A stretch of 64,000 bases of DNA from contig JAFIFX010000002.1 in the NCBI GenBank assembly GCA_020831805.1, forward strand, positions 186,001-250,000, given 5' to 3'. The position numbers were made by a program, and so were the translations under genes. Source of the stretch: Planctomycetota bacterium (GTDB lineage Bacteria > Planctomycetota > Phycisphaerae > Phycisphaerales > UBA1924). Below, one piece after another: positions 10,608 through 18,883 of this stretch. The first letter of the stretch is position 1; every line of letters begins with the position of its first letter. Under the pieces are notes generated by a model that had not been told where the DNA came from, did no database searches, and worked only from the letters and a program-made list of their open reading frames with translations.

Positions 10608-11705
10608 GTGACCAACCCCGACCCGTTCCATGCCGAGATCATCGAATCGAGCGCCCGGGTTTTCGCGGCCCACGCCGCCGAGGTCCTCCTGGAACGGTGC
10701 CCCGGCGCCCACGCCTTCGGCGACCCGGCCTTCCGCGGCTGGCAGGACCACCTGGCCGGCCGGCTGCTGGAACTGGCCGGCGCGATGCGCGCCGGCGAGC
10801 CCGCCCTGTTCGGCGGGGCCCTGCACTGGGCCAAAATCGCCTTCTCATCCCGCGGCCTGGATACCGGCGAACTCGACGCCGCGGCCGAGGCCCTGGGCGT
10901 GGCCCTCGACGATGGCCTGCCCCCGAACGGGTCCAAGGCGGTCGCCCCCTACCTCGACGCCGCCCGCCAATGGCTCGCCCGCCCGGTCAAATCCACGCCC
11001 CAGGCCATCGCCGGCCCCCACGGCGAGCTGGCCGCCCGGTACCTGGTCGCCCTGCTGGAGGGCAACCGGCGCGACGCGATCGGGATGCTGACCGGCGCGG
11101 TCGACCGCGGCCTGCACCCGCGGGATGTGCTGGTCCATGTCATCGTGCCGGTCGCCCGCGAGGTCGGGCGGATGTGGCACCTCGGCGAGGTGACCATCGG
11201 CGAGGAGCACTTCGCCACGACCACTTCAGCCCTGGCCATGGGCGCGGTGCGCGAGCGGATGACGATGGCCGAGCCGAACGGGCGCAGCGTGCTGATCGCG
11301 TCGGTGCCGGGCAACCGGCACGAGCTGGCCGGGCGCATCGCCGGGCTCCTGCTGGAGGGCACGGGCTGGCGCGTGCTGGACCTGGGCACCGAGATGCCCG
11401 CCTCGGACCTGGTGCGGAGCGCCGGCGACTTCGGCGCGGACCTGATCGTGCTGGGCGTCATGCTGACCACCCAGGTCGAGACGACCCGCGCCACGATGGA
11501 CGCGCTCCGCGCCGACGCGCGGACGGGCTCGACCCCGATCATCGTCGGCGGGCATGTCTTCGACGACGCGCCGAGCCTCTGGCGCCGGATGGGCGCCGAC
11601 GGCCACGCCAAGACGCTCGGGCAGATCGTGGAGCTGGCGGACGCCGTGCTCAAGGCCGCCCAGGGAAAGCCAGAGCCCGGAAAGGCAGGGTCTACAGATG
11701 GGTGA
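10608..11705 (+). CDS. cobalamin-binding sensor, CarH/LitR-like B12 module without HTH
   Basis: This protein of about 365 residues (GTG start inferred) has three parts. Residues 1-110 form a helical domain of unrecognised type. Residues 130-215 resemble the B12-binding cap domain and contain a Trp190-x9-Glu-His motif (MWHLGEVTIGEEH), the signature of CarH-type photoreceptors in which adenosylcobalamin is capped. Residues 225-345 form the Rossmann B12-binding domain, with GNRHELAG supplying the lower-ligand His, then LDLGTEMP and VGGHVF. There is no MerR-type DNA-binding domain, so a signal would have to pass to a partner. The following OsmC gene overlaps it by 8 bases, so they are one unit. 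A light or B12 sensing role is inferred from the motif. Confidence 0.8.
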   Translation: MTNPDPFHAEIIESSARVFAAHAAEVLLERCPGAHAFGDPAFRGWQDHLAGRLLELAGAMRAGEPALFGGALHWAKIAFSSRGLDTGELDAAAEALGVALDDGLPPNGSKAVAPYLDAARQWLARPVKSTPQAIAGPHGELAARYLVALLEGNRRDAIGMLTGAVDRGLHPRDVLVHVIVPVAREVGRMWHLGEVTIGEEHFATTTSALAMGAVRERMTMAEPNGRSVLIASVPGNRHELAGRIAGLLLEGTGWRVLDLGTEMPASDLVRSAGDFGADLIVLGVMLTTQVETTRATMDALRADARTGSTPIIVGGHVFDDAPSLWRRMGADGHAKTLGQIVELADAVLKAAQGKPEPGKAGSTDG

Positions 11706-12105
11706 CGAGGCCAGGGTTACGGTCGGTCTCGGCCCGCAGGCGTATGCCACGCTGGTCACCGCCCGCGCGCACTCGCTGACGGCGGACGAGCCGGGCGAAC
11801 TGGGCGGCAAGGACACCGGCCCGACGCCCTACGAGCTGCTGCTCGGCGCGGTCGGCTCCTGCAAGGCGATCACCGCCAGGATGTACGCCCAGCGCAAGGG
11901 CTGGGACCTGCAGACCGTCAAGGTCGAGCTGACCCACGAGCGTCCCGAGGTCCGCGGCGGGCCGGAGCGGATCACGGCGTCGTTCGTCTTCGAGGGCGAC
12001 CTGACCGACGAGCAGCGTGAGCGGCTGCTGCAGATCGCGGAGAAATGCCCGGTCCAGAAAACGATCACCGGGGAACTCAGCGTCGAAGCCTCGCTGCGGT
12101 CTTGA
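11698..12105 (+). CDS. OsmC family peroxiredoxin-like protein
   Basis: This 135-residue protein matches the OsmC/Ohr fold: GPTPYELLLGAVGSCKAIT with the first redox Cys, and LLQIAEKCPVQKTI with the second. Members reduce organic hydroperoxides in the cytosol. The GSC...CPV spacing is closer to the OsmC/YhfA branch than to Ohr. ATG 11698 overlaps the end of the B12-binding protein, so the two are translationally coupled. It ends 6 bases before the stop of the convergent aminotransferase. Confidence 0.9.
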   Translation: MGDEARVTVGLGPQAYATLVTARAHSLTADEPGELGGKDTGPTPYELLLGAVGSCKAITARMYAQRKGWDLQTVKVELTHERPEVRGGPERITASFVFEGDLTDEQRERLLQIAEKCPVQKTITGELSVEASLRS

Positions 12106-12111
12106 GCGGGT

Positions 12112-13371
12112 TCAGGCCCGTCCGAGCAGGCCGGGCAGCACCGCCGCGAGCTTCTCGAAATCGGCCATCGAGTTGTGCCACTGACAGCTGACGCGCATCA
12201 GACGCGGGTGGACGCCTGGCAGGGCCCAGGCGGGGGCCTGGATGTGGTGGTCGAGGACCAACGCGTCCCAGAGCGCATCGTCGAAGGCCGCGCCCTTGGG
12301 CACGCCGGTCTCCGGGACCGGCAGGCACAGGGAGACCATCGAGGCGATCATGGACTCGGGCACGGGCTGCTCGACGCCGGCGGCGTCGGCGACGAGTCTG
12401 GCGCCGGCCATGACGGTCTCGTGGTTGCGTTGCTGGAGGCCCGCCAGCCCGCCGGGGTGCTGGGCGGACAGATGGGCGATGGCGACAGGGATGACGAGGT
12501 TGCCGGTGGGGTCCTCGGTGCCGACATAGTCGAAATCGCAGAGGAAGGCCTTGCGTTCGGGGCGGCTGAGGTGCGTACGGCAGGACATCGCGACGGGCTT
12601 GATGAGCTTCTGGCGCTCGGGATCGACATAAAGGAAGCCGGTGCCCTTGCTGGCGGCCAGCCACTTGTGGCAGCTCGCGGCGTAGTAGGTGGGGCGGAGG
12701 GCGTGGAGGTCGATGGGGATCTGGCCCGGCGTGTGGGCGCCGTCGATGAGGATGTCGATGCCCTTGTTCTTGACGAGGGGGACGATGCGCTCGACGGGGA
12801 AGCGGATGCTGGTGGCGCTGGCGATGTGGGAGCAGATCACCAGGCGGGTGCGCGGGGTGATGGCCTGTTCGATGGCCTCGACGGCGGCGTCCGGGGTGAT
12901 GCGGGGGAAGGGGACCTTGGCGGTGACCACACGGGCCCCGGAGCGGGCGGCGACGCGGCCGAGTTCGTTGATGGTGGCCTGGTACTCGTGGTTGGTGACG
13001 ACGATCTCGTCCCCCGGTTCGAGGGACAGGTTGAGGATGACCGACGACATCGCGACGGTGCCGTTGGGGACCAGGGCGAGGTCGGCGGCGTCGCAGTTGA
13101 CCAGGCGGGCGAGGGCCTGGCGGGCGTCGTCGCAGTAGCGTTCGAGGTCGAACTTGTAGAAGCGGACGGGGTCGAGCTCGATGCGGCGATGGAGTTCGCG
13201 CTGGGCGTCGCGGACGAGGTCGGGGACGCAGCCGTAGGACGCGCCGTTGAGCATGACCGTGCCCGGGGCGACGCCGTGGCGGGCCGGCTCGCGGACGCGG
13301 TCGGCGAAGGCCTCGAGGATGGGCTGGGGGCGTTTGGGAGCGGTGCGGACGGCGGCGGCGGTGGTGGTCAT
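12112..13371 (-). CDS. class V aminotransferase, isopenicillin-N epimerase-like
   Basis: This 419-residue PLP enzyme is of aminotransferase class V. VPNGTVAMSSVI binds the cofactor phosphate, DGAHTPGQIPIDLHAL carries the PLP-binding Asp and SCHKWLAASKGTGF the Schiff-base Lys (about K236). The closest recognised group is the isopenicillin-N epimerase/cysteine desulfurase-like enzymes. A similar enzyme lies at 21532-22752. A GATACT box is 7 bases before the ATG, so the mRNA may be leaderless. It is divergent from the S9 peptidase at 13445. The substrate is unknown; a role in amino-acid or peptide metabolism with the neighbouring peptidase is inference. Confidence 0.88.
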   Translation of the reverse strand: MTTTAAAVRTAPKRPQPILEAFADRVREPARHGVAPGTVMLNGASYGCVPDLVRDAQRELHRRIELDPVRFYKFDLERYCDDARQALARLVNCDAADLALVPNGTVAMSSVILNLSLEPGDEIVVTNHEYQATINELGRVAARSGARVVTAKVPFPRITPDAAVEAIEQAITPRTRLVICSHIASATSIRFPVERIVPLVKNKGIDILIDGAHTPGQIPIDLHALRPTYYAASCHKWLAASKGTGFLYVDPERQKLIKPVAMSCRTHLSRPERKAFLCDFDYVGTEDPTGNLVIPVAIAHLSAQHPGGLAGLQQRNHETVMAGARLVADAAGVEQPVPESMIASMVSLCLPVPETGVPKGAAFDDALWDALVLDHHIQAPAWALPGVHPRLMRVSCQWHNSMADFEKLAAVLPGLLGRA

Positions 13372-13378
13372 GTGTGGA

Positions 13379-13384
13379 AGTATC
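13379..13384 (-). promoter_or_regulatory. GATACT -10-like box of the first aminotransferase
   Basis: On the minus strand GATACT stands seven bases before the ATG at 13371. No Shine-Dalgarno is visible. Confidence 0.4.
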
Positions 13385-13432
13385 GGCGCGCCGGATCGGC
13401 GGGGATCAAGAGACGCGCGGCCGGGAAACGGT

Positions 13433-13438
13433 TATCCT
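13433..13438 (+). promoter_or_regulatory. TATCCT -10 box, leaderless start of the S9 peptidase
   Basis: TATCCT lies six bases before ATG 13445. No ribosome-binding site is present between them. Confidence 0.5.
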
Positions 13439-13444
13439 GCGGGC

Positions 13445-15883
13445 ATGAATCGAATCGCTGCTTGTTTCATAATCTTCGTGTCCGCGGTGTCCGCACTGGC
13501 TCAGGGCAATGTCCCCACGCTGAAGCAGATCATGGACGATCCGTCATGGTTTGCCCGCTCACCGGAGCCGCTGGGGTGGCTGGCGGACGGGTCGGGGATT
13601 CTGTACGACCAGCGTCGGGCGGGGGTGCTCGGGCGGGACATGAAGGACCGGCTGGTGCAGTTGATGGACGGGGCGACGCCGGACGGCTGGCCGCGGATGC
13701 TCGAGGAGATGGACCGGCGGCGTGCGATCCCGGCGACGGGGCCGTGGTCGCGGGACGGGGGGCGCCTGCTGTCCGACATCGGGGGGGACATTTTTTTGTG
13801 GGAGACGGGGCGCGGGTGGCGGCAGCTGACGCGGAGCGCCGAGCGGGATTCGTCGCCGATGTTCATGGCGGACCCGCGTCGGATCGGGTTCCGGCGTGGC
13901 GGGGCGTGGTTCGTGCGGGATCTGGAGTCCGGCCTGGAGGCGCAGGCCGCGGAGATCCGGTTCGCGGAGAACCCGGAAGAGAAGGAAGAGAAGGAGCGGA
14001 GCGACATCGAGCAGCACCAGTATGACCTGTTCGCGTTCATCCGGGAGGCGGACGCGCGGCGGCGGGAGCGGGAGCGTGTGGAGTATTTCCGGGCGCGGCT
14101 GGACCCGACGGGCGTGCCGGGGCCGTTCTATCTCGATCCGGAGCGGCGCGAGCGCGGGCAGTGGCTGAGCCCGAACGGTCGTCACCTGCTGGTGGCGATG
14201 TCGCCGCGTCGGTCGCCGGACGACCGGCGGGACATCATGCCGGATTATGTGAACGAGACGGGGTATGTGCGGACCTCGCGGCTGCGTCCGAAGGTGGGGG
14301 AGCAGGCGCGCGAGCCGACCTGGTTCGCGTTGCTGGATCTGAACCGGTTGCGGGTGCACGAACTGGCGCTGGACGCGTTGCCGGGCATCACGGAGGACCC
14401 GCTGGCGGGGATCCGGGCGGCGGCCGAGGCGCGGCGGAAGGGGGCCGATCCGGCGGCGGCGGCGGCCGACGCGAAGGGTGACGGCAAGGCGCGGGGTGTG
14501 AGCCAGCTCGGGGTGCGGTGGTCGGATTCGGGGCGGCACGCGGCGGTGATGCTGCGGTCGAATGACAACAAGGACCGCTGGATCGTGGCGTTGGACGCGA
14601 CGCGGCGTGAGCCGTCGTGGACGGTGGTGCATCACATGCACGACCCGGCGTGGATCGGGTGGCGGTTCAACCGGTTCGGGTTCGTGCCGGGGACGGAGAC
14701 GGTGTGGTTCGAGTCGGAGGATTCGGGCTGGGCGCATCTGTACCTGTGCGAGGTGGGCGGGACGGCGCGGGCGCTGACGGAGGGCGCGTGGGAGGTGCGG
14801 GACACGACGCCGCTGCGTGACGGGGGCGCGTTCCTGGTGCGCACGAACCGCGGGGATCGGGGGATCTACGAGATCGAGCGGGTGGGGATGGACGGATCGA
14901 TCACGCCGGTGACGGCGATGGGCGGCGCGGTGCGTTCGTTCATGGTGTCGCCGGCGGAGGACCGGCTGCTGTTCGAGTGGTCAAGCACGATGCGGCCGCC
15001 GGAGCTGTACGCGGTGGCGGTTGGGGGTGGTGGGGGCGTAGGCGATCCGGTGCGGCTGACGCGGACGGACACGGAGCTGTTCCGCTCGTTTGATTTCACG
15101 GAGCCGGAGTTGGTGTGGATCCCGTCGACGCACACGGAGGGGGCGATCCACACGCGGGTGTACCTGCCGGATCCGGAGCGGTTCCCGGGGCCGCGGCCGG
15201 TGGTGGTGTTCGCGCACGGGGCGGGGTATCTGCAGTTCGCGTACCGGGGGTGGTCGCAGTATTTCCGCGAGCACATGTTCCACACGCTGCTGACCGAGCG
15301 CGGGTTCATCGTGCTCGGGCCGGACTTCCGGCATTCGGAGGGCTACGGGCGGGACTGGCGGACGGCGGTGTACCGCGACATGGGCGAGCCGGAGTTGCAG
15401 GACTTTGACGACTGCCTGGCGTACGCGGCGGAGCACTGGAACGCGGACCTGGACCGGGTGGGGATCTACGGCGGGTCATACGGCGGGTTTCTGACGCTGA
15501 TGGGGATGTTTTTGCGCCCGGATGTGTACAAGGCGGGGGCGGCGTTGCGATCGGTGACGGACTGGCGGCAGTACAGCCACGGGTGGACGAGCAACCCGCT
15601 GGACACGCCGCAGGTGGACCCGGAGCCGTTCGACCGGTGCAGCCCGATCAACCACGCGGAGGGGCTGCGCGGCGCGTTGCTGATGTTGCACGGGCTGGTG
15701 GACGACAATGTGGTGGCGCAGGATGTGATCCGGCTGTCGCAGCGGCTGATCGAGCTGGAGAAGGAGCATTGGGAGCTGGCGTTGTACCCGGTGGAGCCGC
15801 ACGCGTTCCGGGAGCCGAGCGGGTGGCTGGACGAGTACCGGCGGATCCTGCGGTTGTTCGAGTTGCACTTGCTGGAGGAGTGA
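13445..15883 (+). CDS. secreted S9 family (prolyl oligopeptidase-type) serine peptidase
   Basis: This 812-residue peptidase has a signal peptide (hydrophobic residues 4-17, then SALAQG). A long N-terminal beta-propeller with WD-like repeats (GWLADGSGILYD, SDSGRHAAVML, FEWSSTMRPPELYAV) is followed by a C-terminal alpha/beta hydrolase from about residue 560. The triad is Ser678 in GGSYGG, Asp at about 753 in LHGLVDDNV and His786 in EPHAF. It probably cleaves peptides in the periplasm. ATG 13445 is chosen because of the signal peptide and the -10 box; the frame is open further upstream only as a shadow of the aminotransferase. A second S9 peptidase lies at 18884. A palindromic repeat follows the gene. 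Confidence 0.92.
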   Translation: MNRIAACFIIFVSAVSALAQGNVPTLKQIMDDPSWFARSPEPLGWLADGSGILYDQRRAGVLGRDMKDRLVQLMDGATPDGWPRMLEEMDRRRAIPATGPWSRDGGRLLSDIGGDIFLWETGRGWRQLTRSAERDSSPMFMADPRRIGFRRGGAWFVRDLESGLEAQAAEIRFAENPEEKEEKERSDIEQHQYDLFAFIREADARRRERERVEYFRARLDPTGVPGPFYLDPERRERGQWLSPNGRHLLVAMSPRRSPDDRRDIMPDYVNETGYVRTSRLRPKVGEQAREPTWFALLDLNRLRVHELALDALPGITEDPLAGIRAAAEARRKGADPAAAAADAKGDGKARGVSQLGVRWSDSGRHAAVMLRSNDNKDRWIVALDATRREPSWTVVHHMHDPAWIGWRFNRFGFVPGTETVWFESEDSGWAHLYLCEVGGTARALTEGAWEVRDTTPLRDGGAFLVRTNRGDRGIYEIERVGMDGSITPVTAMGGAVRSFMVSPAEDRLLFEWSSTMRPPELYAVAVGGGGGVGDPVRLTRTDTELFRSFDFTEPELVWIPSTHTEGAIHTRVYLPDPERFPGPRPVVVFAHGAGYLQFAYRGWSQYFREHMFHTLLTERGFIVLGPDFRHSEGYGRDWRTAVYRDMGEPELQDFDDCLAYAAEHWNADLDRVGIYGGSYGGFLTLMGMFLRPDVYKAGAALRSVTDWRQYSHGWTSNPLDTPQVDPEPFDRCSPINHAEGLRGALLMLHGLVDDNVVAQDVIRLSQRLIELEKEHWELALYPVEPHAFREPSGWLDEYRRILRLFELHLLEE

Positions 15884-16019
15884 GACGGGTCTTTCTTGAT
15901 CTTCGGGCGTGATCCGTCCAGGCGGGCTCGCTCCCAAGCGCTCGCGCTCTTGCAGGGCCGAGGGGATGGCGCCCGGCGCGGCGTGGGCGTGGTGCGCTCC
16001 TGTGTGTCGGTCTGGTTCA

Positions 16020-16118
16020 ACGCAGGGGATCGCTGAGGGGCGCAAAGGTTCGCAGAGGATTGAATCAGAATCCTTTGATCTCTCTGCGCTGCTCTGCGAC
16101 CCTCAGCGTTCTGTGCGT
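16020..16118. repeat. interspersed inverted repeat of CTCTGCG type
   Basis: CGCTGAGGG (16031-16039) pairs with CCCTCAGCG (16100-16108). Inside are GCAGAGGAT on one arm and CTCTCTGCGCTGCTCTGCG on the other. The same word family forms the element at 21411-21510, also just after an S9 peptidase gene. Together with flanking non-coding sequence it fills the gap 15884-16278. No gene is visible there. Confidence 0.75.
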
Positions 16119-16278
16119 TTGATCGCTGTGCGTTTCGCGTGGTGGATCGCGGCGGGCGGCCGGATGCGCACGGGGGTTGGTTTGAGCGATTGGAGCAACG
16201 CATGGCCGGCGTTCGCTGCGCTCGTCCCCGTCGCTGATGCTCTTGGCTTGCTTCGGGCTTGCTTCGGGCTCGGCGCTT

Positions 16279-18795
16279 TTACGGTTCGGTTTTCGTGCTC
16301 TGGAAGATCGGTTCGAGCGCGGCGGGGGTGTCGGCGTTGAGGATGGCGTCGCGGTTGGCCGGGTCGTGGAGCAGGCCGGCGATGCGTGCGAGGTGCTGGA
16401 GGTGGGCGGAGGCGGGCAGGCTCTTGGGGGTGAGCAGGACGAAGACGGCCTGCGCATCGCGGCGGAGCTTCTGGAAGGGCAGGCCCTCGGGCACGGTGGC
16501 GAGGAAGACCATGGCGGTCTCGATCGCGGCGGTGTGGGTGTGGAGGAGGACGACGCCGGGTGTGATCTCGATGGGCGTTTCGCCGGCGATGCGCTCGAGG
16601 TCGCCGGCGAGGCGTCCGGCGGCGGCGCTGGCGTCGGGGGGGAGGTGTTCGAGGAGCGCGTCGATGACCTCGCGCGGGGTCTGAGCGCTGAGGCGCAGCT
16701 CGACGCGGCTGGTGTCGAAGAGTTCGGCCAGCGCCATGGCGCGGTTGACCTCGCGGGCGAGGGGGGGCGCGATGTCGACGGCCTGCTCGGAGGGGTAGAC
16801 GACGAGCATGGTGACCGGGTCGGGGCGCGACATGATGGCCTTGGGCAGGCGGTCGATGCTGGGGCGCCAGGAGACCTGGTTCTCGCGTGCGGCGAGGAGG
16901 ACGAAGATGTCGTGCTCTTCCAGCCCGGGGCCGTTGGGGTGCAGCCACGACTCGATGACCGGGACGGGCATGGTCTCGGTCTTGACCTCGGGCTTGATCT
17001 TGGCGATGAGGGGCTCGAGCGTTTCGAGGTCGGACGCGCGGGCGCTGAGGACGAGGTCGAGGCCGGACTGGCTGGCGAGGTTCTTGACGGTGGCGACGGC
17101 GTCGGCGAAGCCGACCTCGCGGTGGGCGAACGGGGGCACGACGAGGACGAGGCGCTTGGCGGTGTAGAGCGGCTCGGCGAAGCGGCAGACGACGAACTGC
17201 TGGGGGCAGCGCTTGAGGAGCTGGTCGAGGACGCTGCCGAAGATGAAGCTGCGGGTCGTGCTCACGCCGGTCCAGCCCATGACCACGGTGGAGATACGCA
17301 GCTCGCGGATGGCGCGGACGATGCCCTCGGCGGCGTTGGTGTCCAGGCGGGTGACGGGGACGGCGGGGATGTCGGCGGCGGCGGCGTGGGTGACGGCGGC
17401 GCTGAGCATTTTTTCGCCGGCGGCGACCTGGGCGGAGGCGTCGTCGCTGTCCTGGACGACGGCGAGGGGGTAGACGGGCTCGTGGGATTGCTTCTCGCGG
17501 ATCATGAAGGCGACATCCATGATCGCGGGCGCGGCCTCGGGGTTGCGCAGGGGGACGAGGATGCGCTTGGGGGCGAGGGCGAGGTCCTCGGTCGCCTCGG
17601 ACTGGCGGATGGCCAGCTCGCGGCCGTGCTTCTGCATCACGACGGAGCCGACCAGGCAGCTTGCCATGATCATCATGACGGTGCCGTTGACGACGGACTC
17701 GTCGAAGATGCCCAGCTCGAAGCCGACGACGACGGCGGCGAGGGTGGCGGCGGCCTGGTTGACGGTCAGGCCGAACATGACCCAGCCCTCGGTGGCGGTG
17801 TAGCCGAGGATGCGCCGGGAGATCATGGCGGCGAGGAACTTGCAGGAGATGACGGTGACGACCATCAGGATCGCGACCTTCCATGTCTGGAGGTCGGAGA
17901 CGAAAACGCGGGGGTCGACGAGCATGCCGACGGAGATGAGGAAGATGGGGATGAACAGCCAGGAGCCGGCGAAGCTGACGCGGGCCATGAGGACGCTCTG
18001 CTTGGGGACGAGCTTGTTCATCGCCAGGCCGGCGAGGAAGGCCCCGAGGATGGGCTGGACGCCGGCGACGAGTGCGAGAAAGGCGCAGAGGTATCCGGCG
18101 GCCATGAGGAAGACGAAGTGGGCGGGGCCCTCGGCGGGGACGGTGCGGAAGAACCAGCGCCCGATCCAGGGCAGGCCCCACCAGACGGCGGCGGTGTAGA
18201 CCGCCAGCGAGGAGACGAGCACGCCCCAGAAGCCGACGCCGAGTTCGCCCTGGGTGGATCGGGCGATGACGGCAAGGACGAGCAGGGCGGAGGTGTCGGT
18301 GACGATGGTGCCGCCGACGGCGGTGGTGACGGCGGGGTTCTTGGTCAGTCCGAGGCGGCTGGCCATGGGGTAGGTCAGCAGGGTGTGGGAGCCGAACATG
18401 CTGGCCAGGAGGATGGAGGCCTGGACGGAGAAGCCGAGGATCCAGAGGGCGGCGAAGGCGCCGATGACCTGGGGGACGAGGTAGCTGATGCTGCCGAAGG
18501 CGAGGCTGTGGTTGCGGTAGCGGCGGAACTGGTTGAGGTCCATCTCCAAGCCGGCGTTGATCATGATGTAGAGCAGGCCGACGGTGCCGAGGAGGACGAT
18601 GGTCTCGTTGCGGTCGAGGATGCCCAGGGCGTTGGGGCCGACGATGACGCCGGCGACGATCAGGCCGATGATGCCCGGGACGCGGAGGCGCTGCATGACG
18701 AGCGGGGCGATCAGGATGATCAGCATGACCAGGGCGAAGGTCAGCACCGGGTCGGTGACCGGGAGCGACCAGTGGGATTGGGCCAGGGCCAGCAT
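16279..18795 (-). CDS. Kef/CPA2-type cation:proton antiporter with USP and PTS EIIA-like domains
   Basis: This 838-residue membrane protein starts with about twelve hydrophobic helices of the CPA2 (NapA/KefB) antiporter family, including RVPGIIGLIVAGVIVGPNALG and MINAGLEMDL. It probably exchanges Na+ or K+ for H+. Residues about 410-680 look like one or two universal-stress-protein modules (ILVPLRNPEAAPAIMDVA, MGWTGVSTTRSFIFGSV). Residues about 690-838 resemble a PTS EIIA-2 domain (ITPGVVLLHTHT...VFLATVPEG...FVLLTPK), where the usual phospho-His segment reads LLHTHT. A TACGAT box lies six bases before the ATG, so the mRNA is probably leaderless. It is divergent from the S9 peptidase at 18884. 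Confidence 0.9.
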   Translation of the reverse strand: MLALAQSHWSLPVTDPVLTFALVMLIILIAPLVMQRLRVPGIIGLIVAGVIVGPNALGILDRNETIVLLGTVGLLYIMINAGLEMDLNQFRRYRNHSLAFGSISYLVPQVIGAFAALWILGFSVQASILLASMFGSHTLLTYPMASRLGLTKNPAVTTAVGGTIVTDTSALLVLAVIARSTQGELGVGFWGVLVSSLAVYTAAVWWGLPWIGRWFFRTVPAEGPAHFVFLMAAGYLCAFLALVAGVQPILGAFLAGLAMNKLVPKQSVLMARVSFAGSWLFIPIFLISVGMLVDPRVFVSDLQTWKVAILMVVTVISCKFLAAMISRRILGYTATEGWVMFGLTVNQAAATLAAVVVGFELGIFDESVVNGTVMMIMASCLVGSVVMQKHGRELAIRQSEATEDLALAPKRILVPLRNPEAAPAIMDVAFMIREKQSHEPVYPLAVVQDSDDASAQVAAGEKMLSAAVTHAAAADIPAVPVTRLDTNAAEGIVRAIRELRISTVVMGWTGVSTTRSFIFGSVLDQLLKRCPQQFVVCRFAEPLYTAKRLVLVVPPFAHREVGFADAVATVKNLASQSGLDLVLSARASDLETLEPLIAKIKPEVKTETMPVPVIESWLHPNGPGLEEHDIFVLLAARENQVSWRPSIDRLPKAIMSRPDPVTMLVVYPSEQAVDIAPPLAREVNRAMALAELFDTSRVELRLSAQTPREVIDALLEHLPPDASAAAGRLAGDLERIAGETPIEITPGVVLLHTHTAAIETAMVFLATVPEGLPFQKLRRDAQAVFVLLTPKSLPASAHLQHLARIAGLLHDPANRDAILNADTPAALEPIFQSTKTEP

Positions 18796-18801
18796 GGGCG
18801 G

Positions 18802-18807
18802 ATCGTA
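18802..18807 (-). promoter_or_regulatory. TACGAT -10 box, leaderless start of the antiporter
   Basis: On the minus strand TACGAT stands six bases before the ATG at 18795, without a Shine-Dalgarno. Confidence 0.5.
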
Positions 18808-18871
18808 TGGGCGTGTTGGGTTGCGTGGGGTGGTTTGCGGTTCGGGCTGGTGCGGGGCGGGCGGTTTGGGT

Positions 18872-18877
18872 TAGGAT
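18872..18877 (+). promoter_or_regulatory. TAGGAT -10 box, leaderless start of the second S9 peptidase
   Basis: TAGGAT lies six bases before ATG 18884. There is no Shine-Dalgarno. Confidence 0.5.
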
Positions 18878-18883
18878 GTCGTC

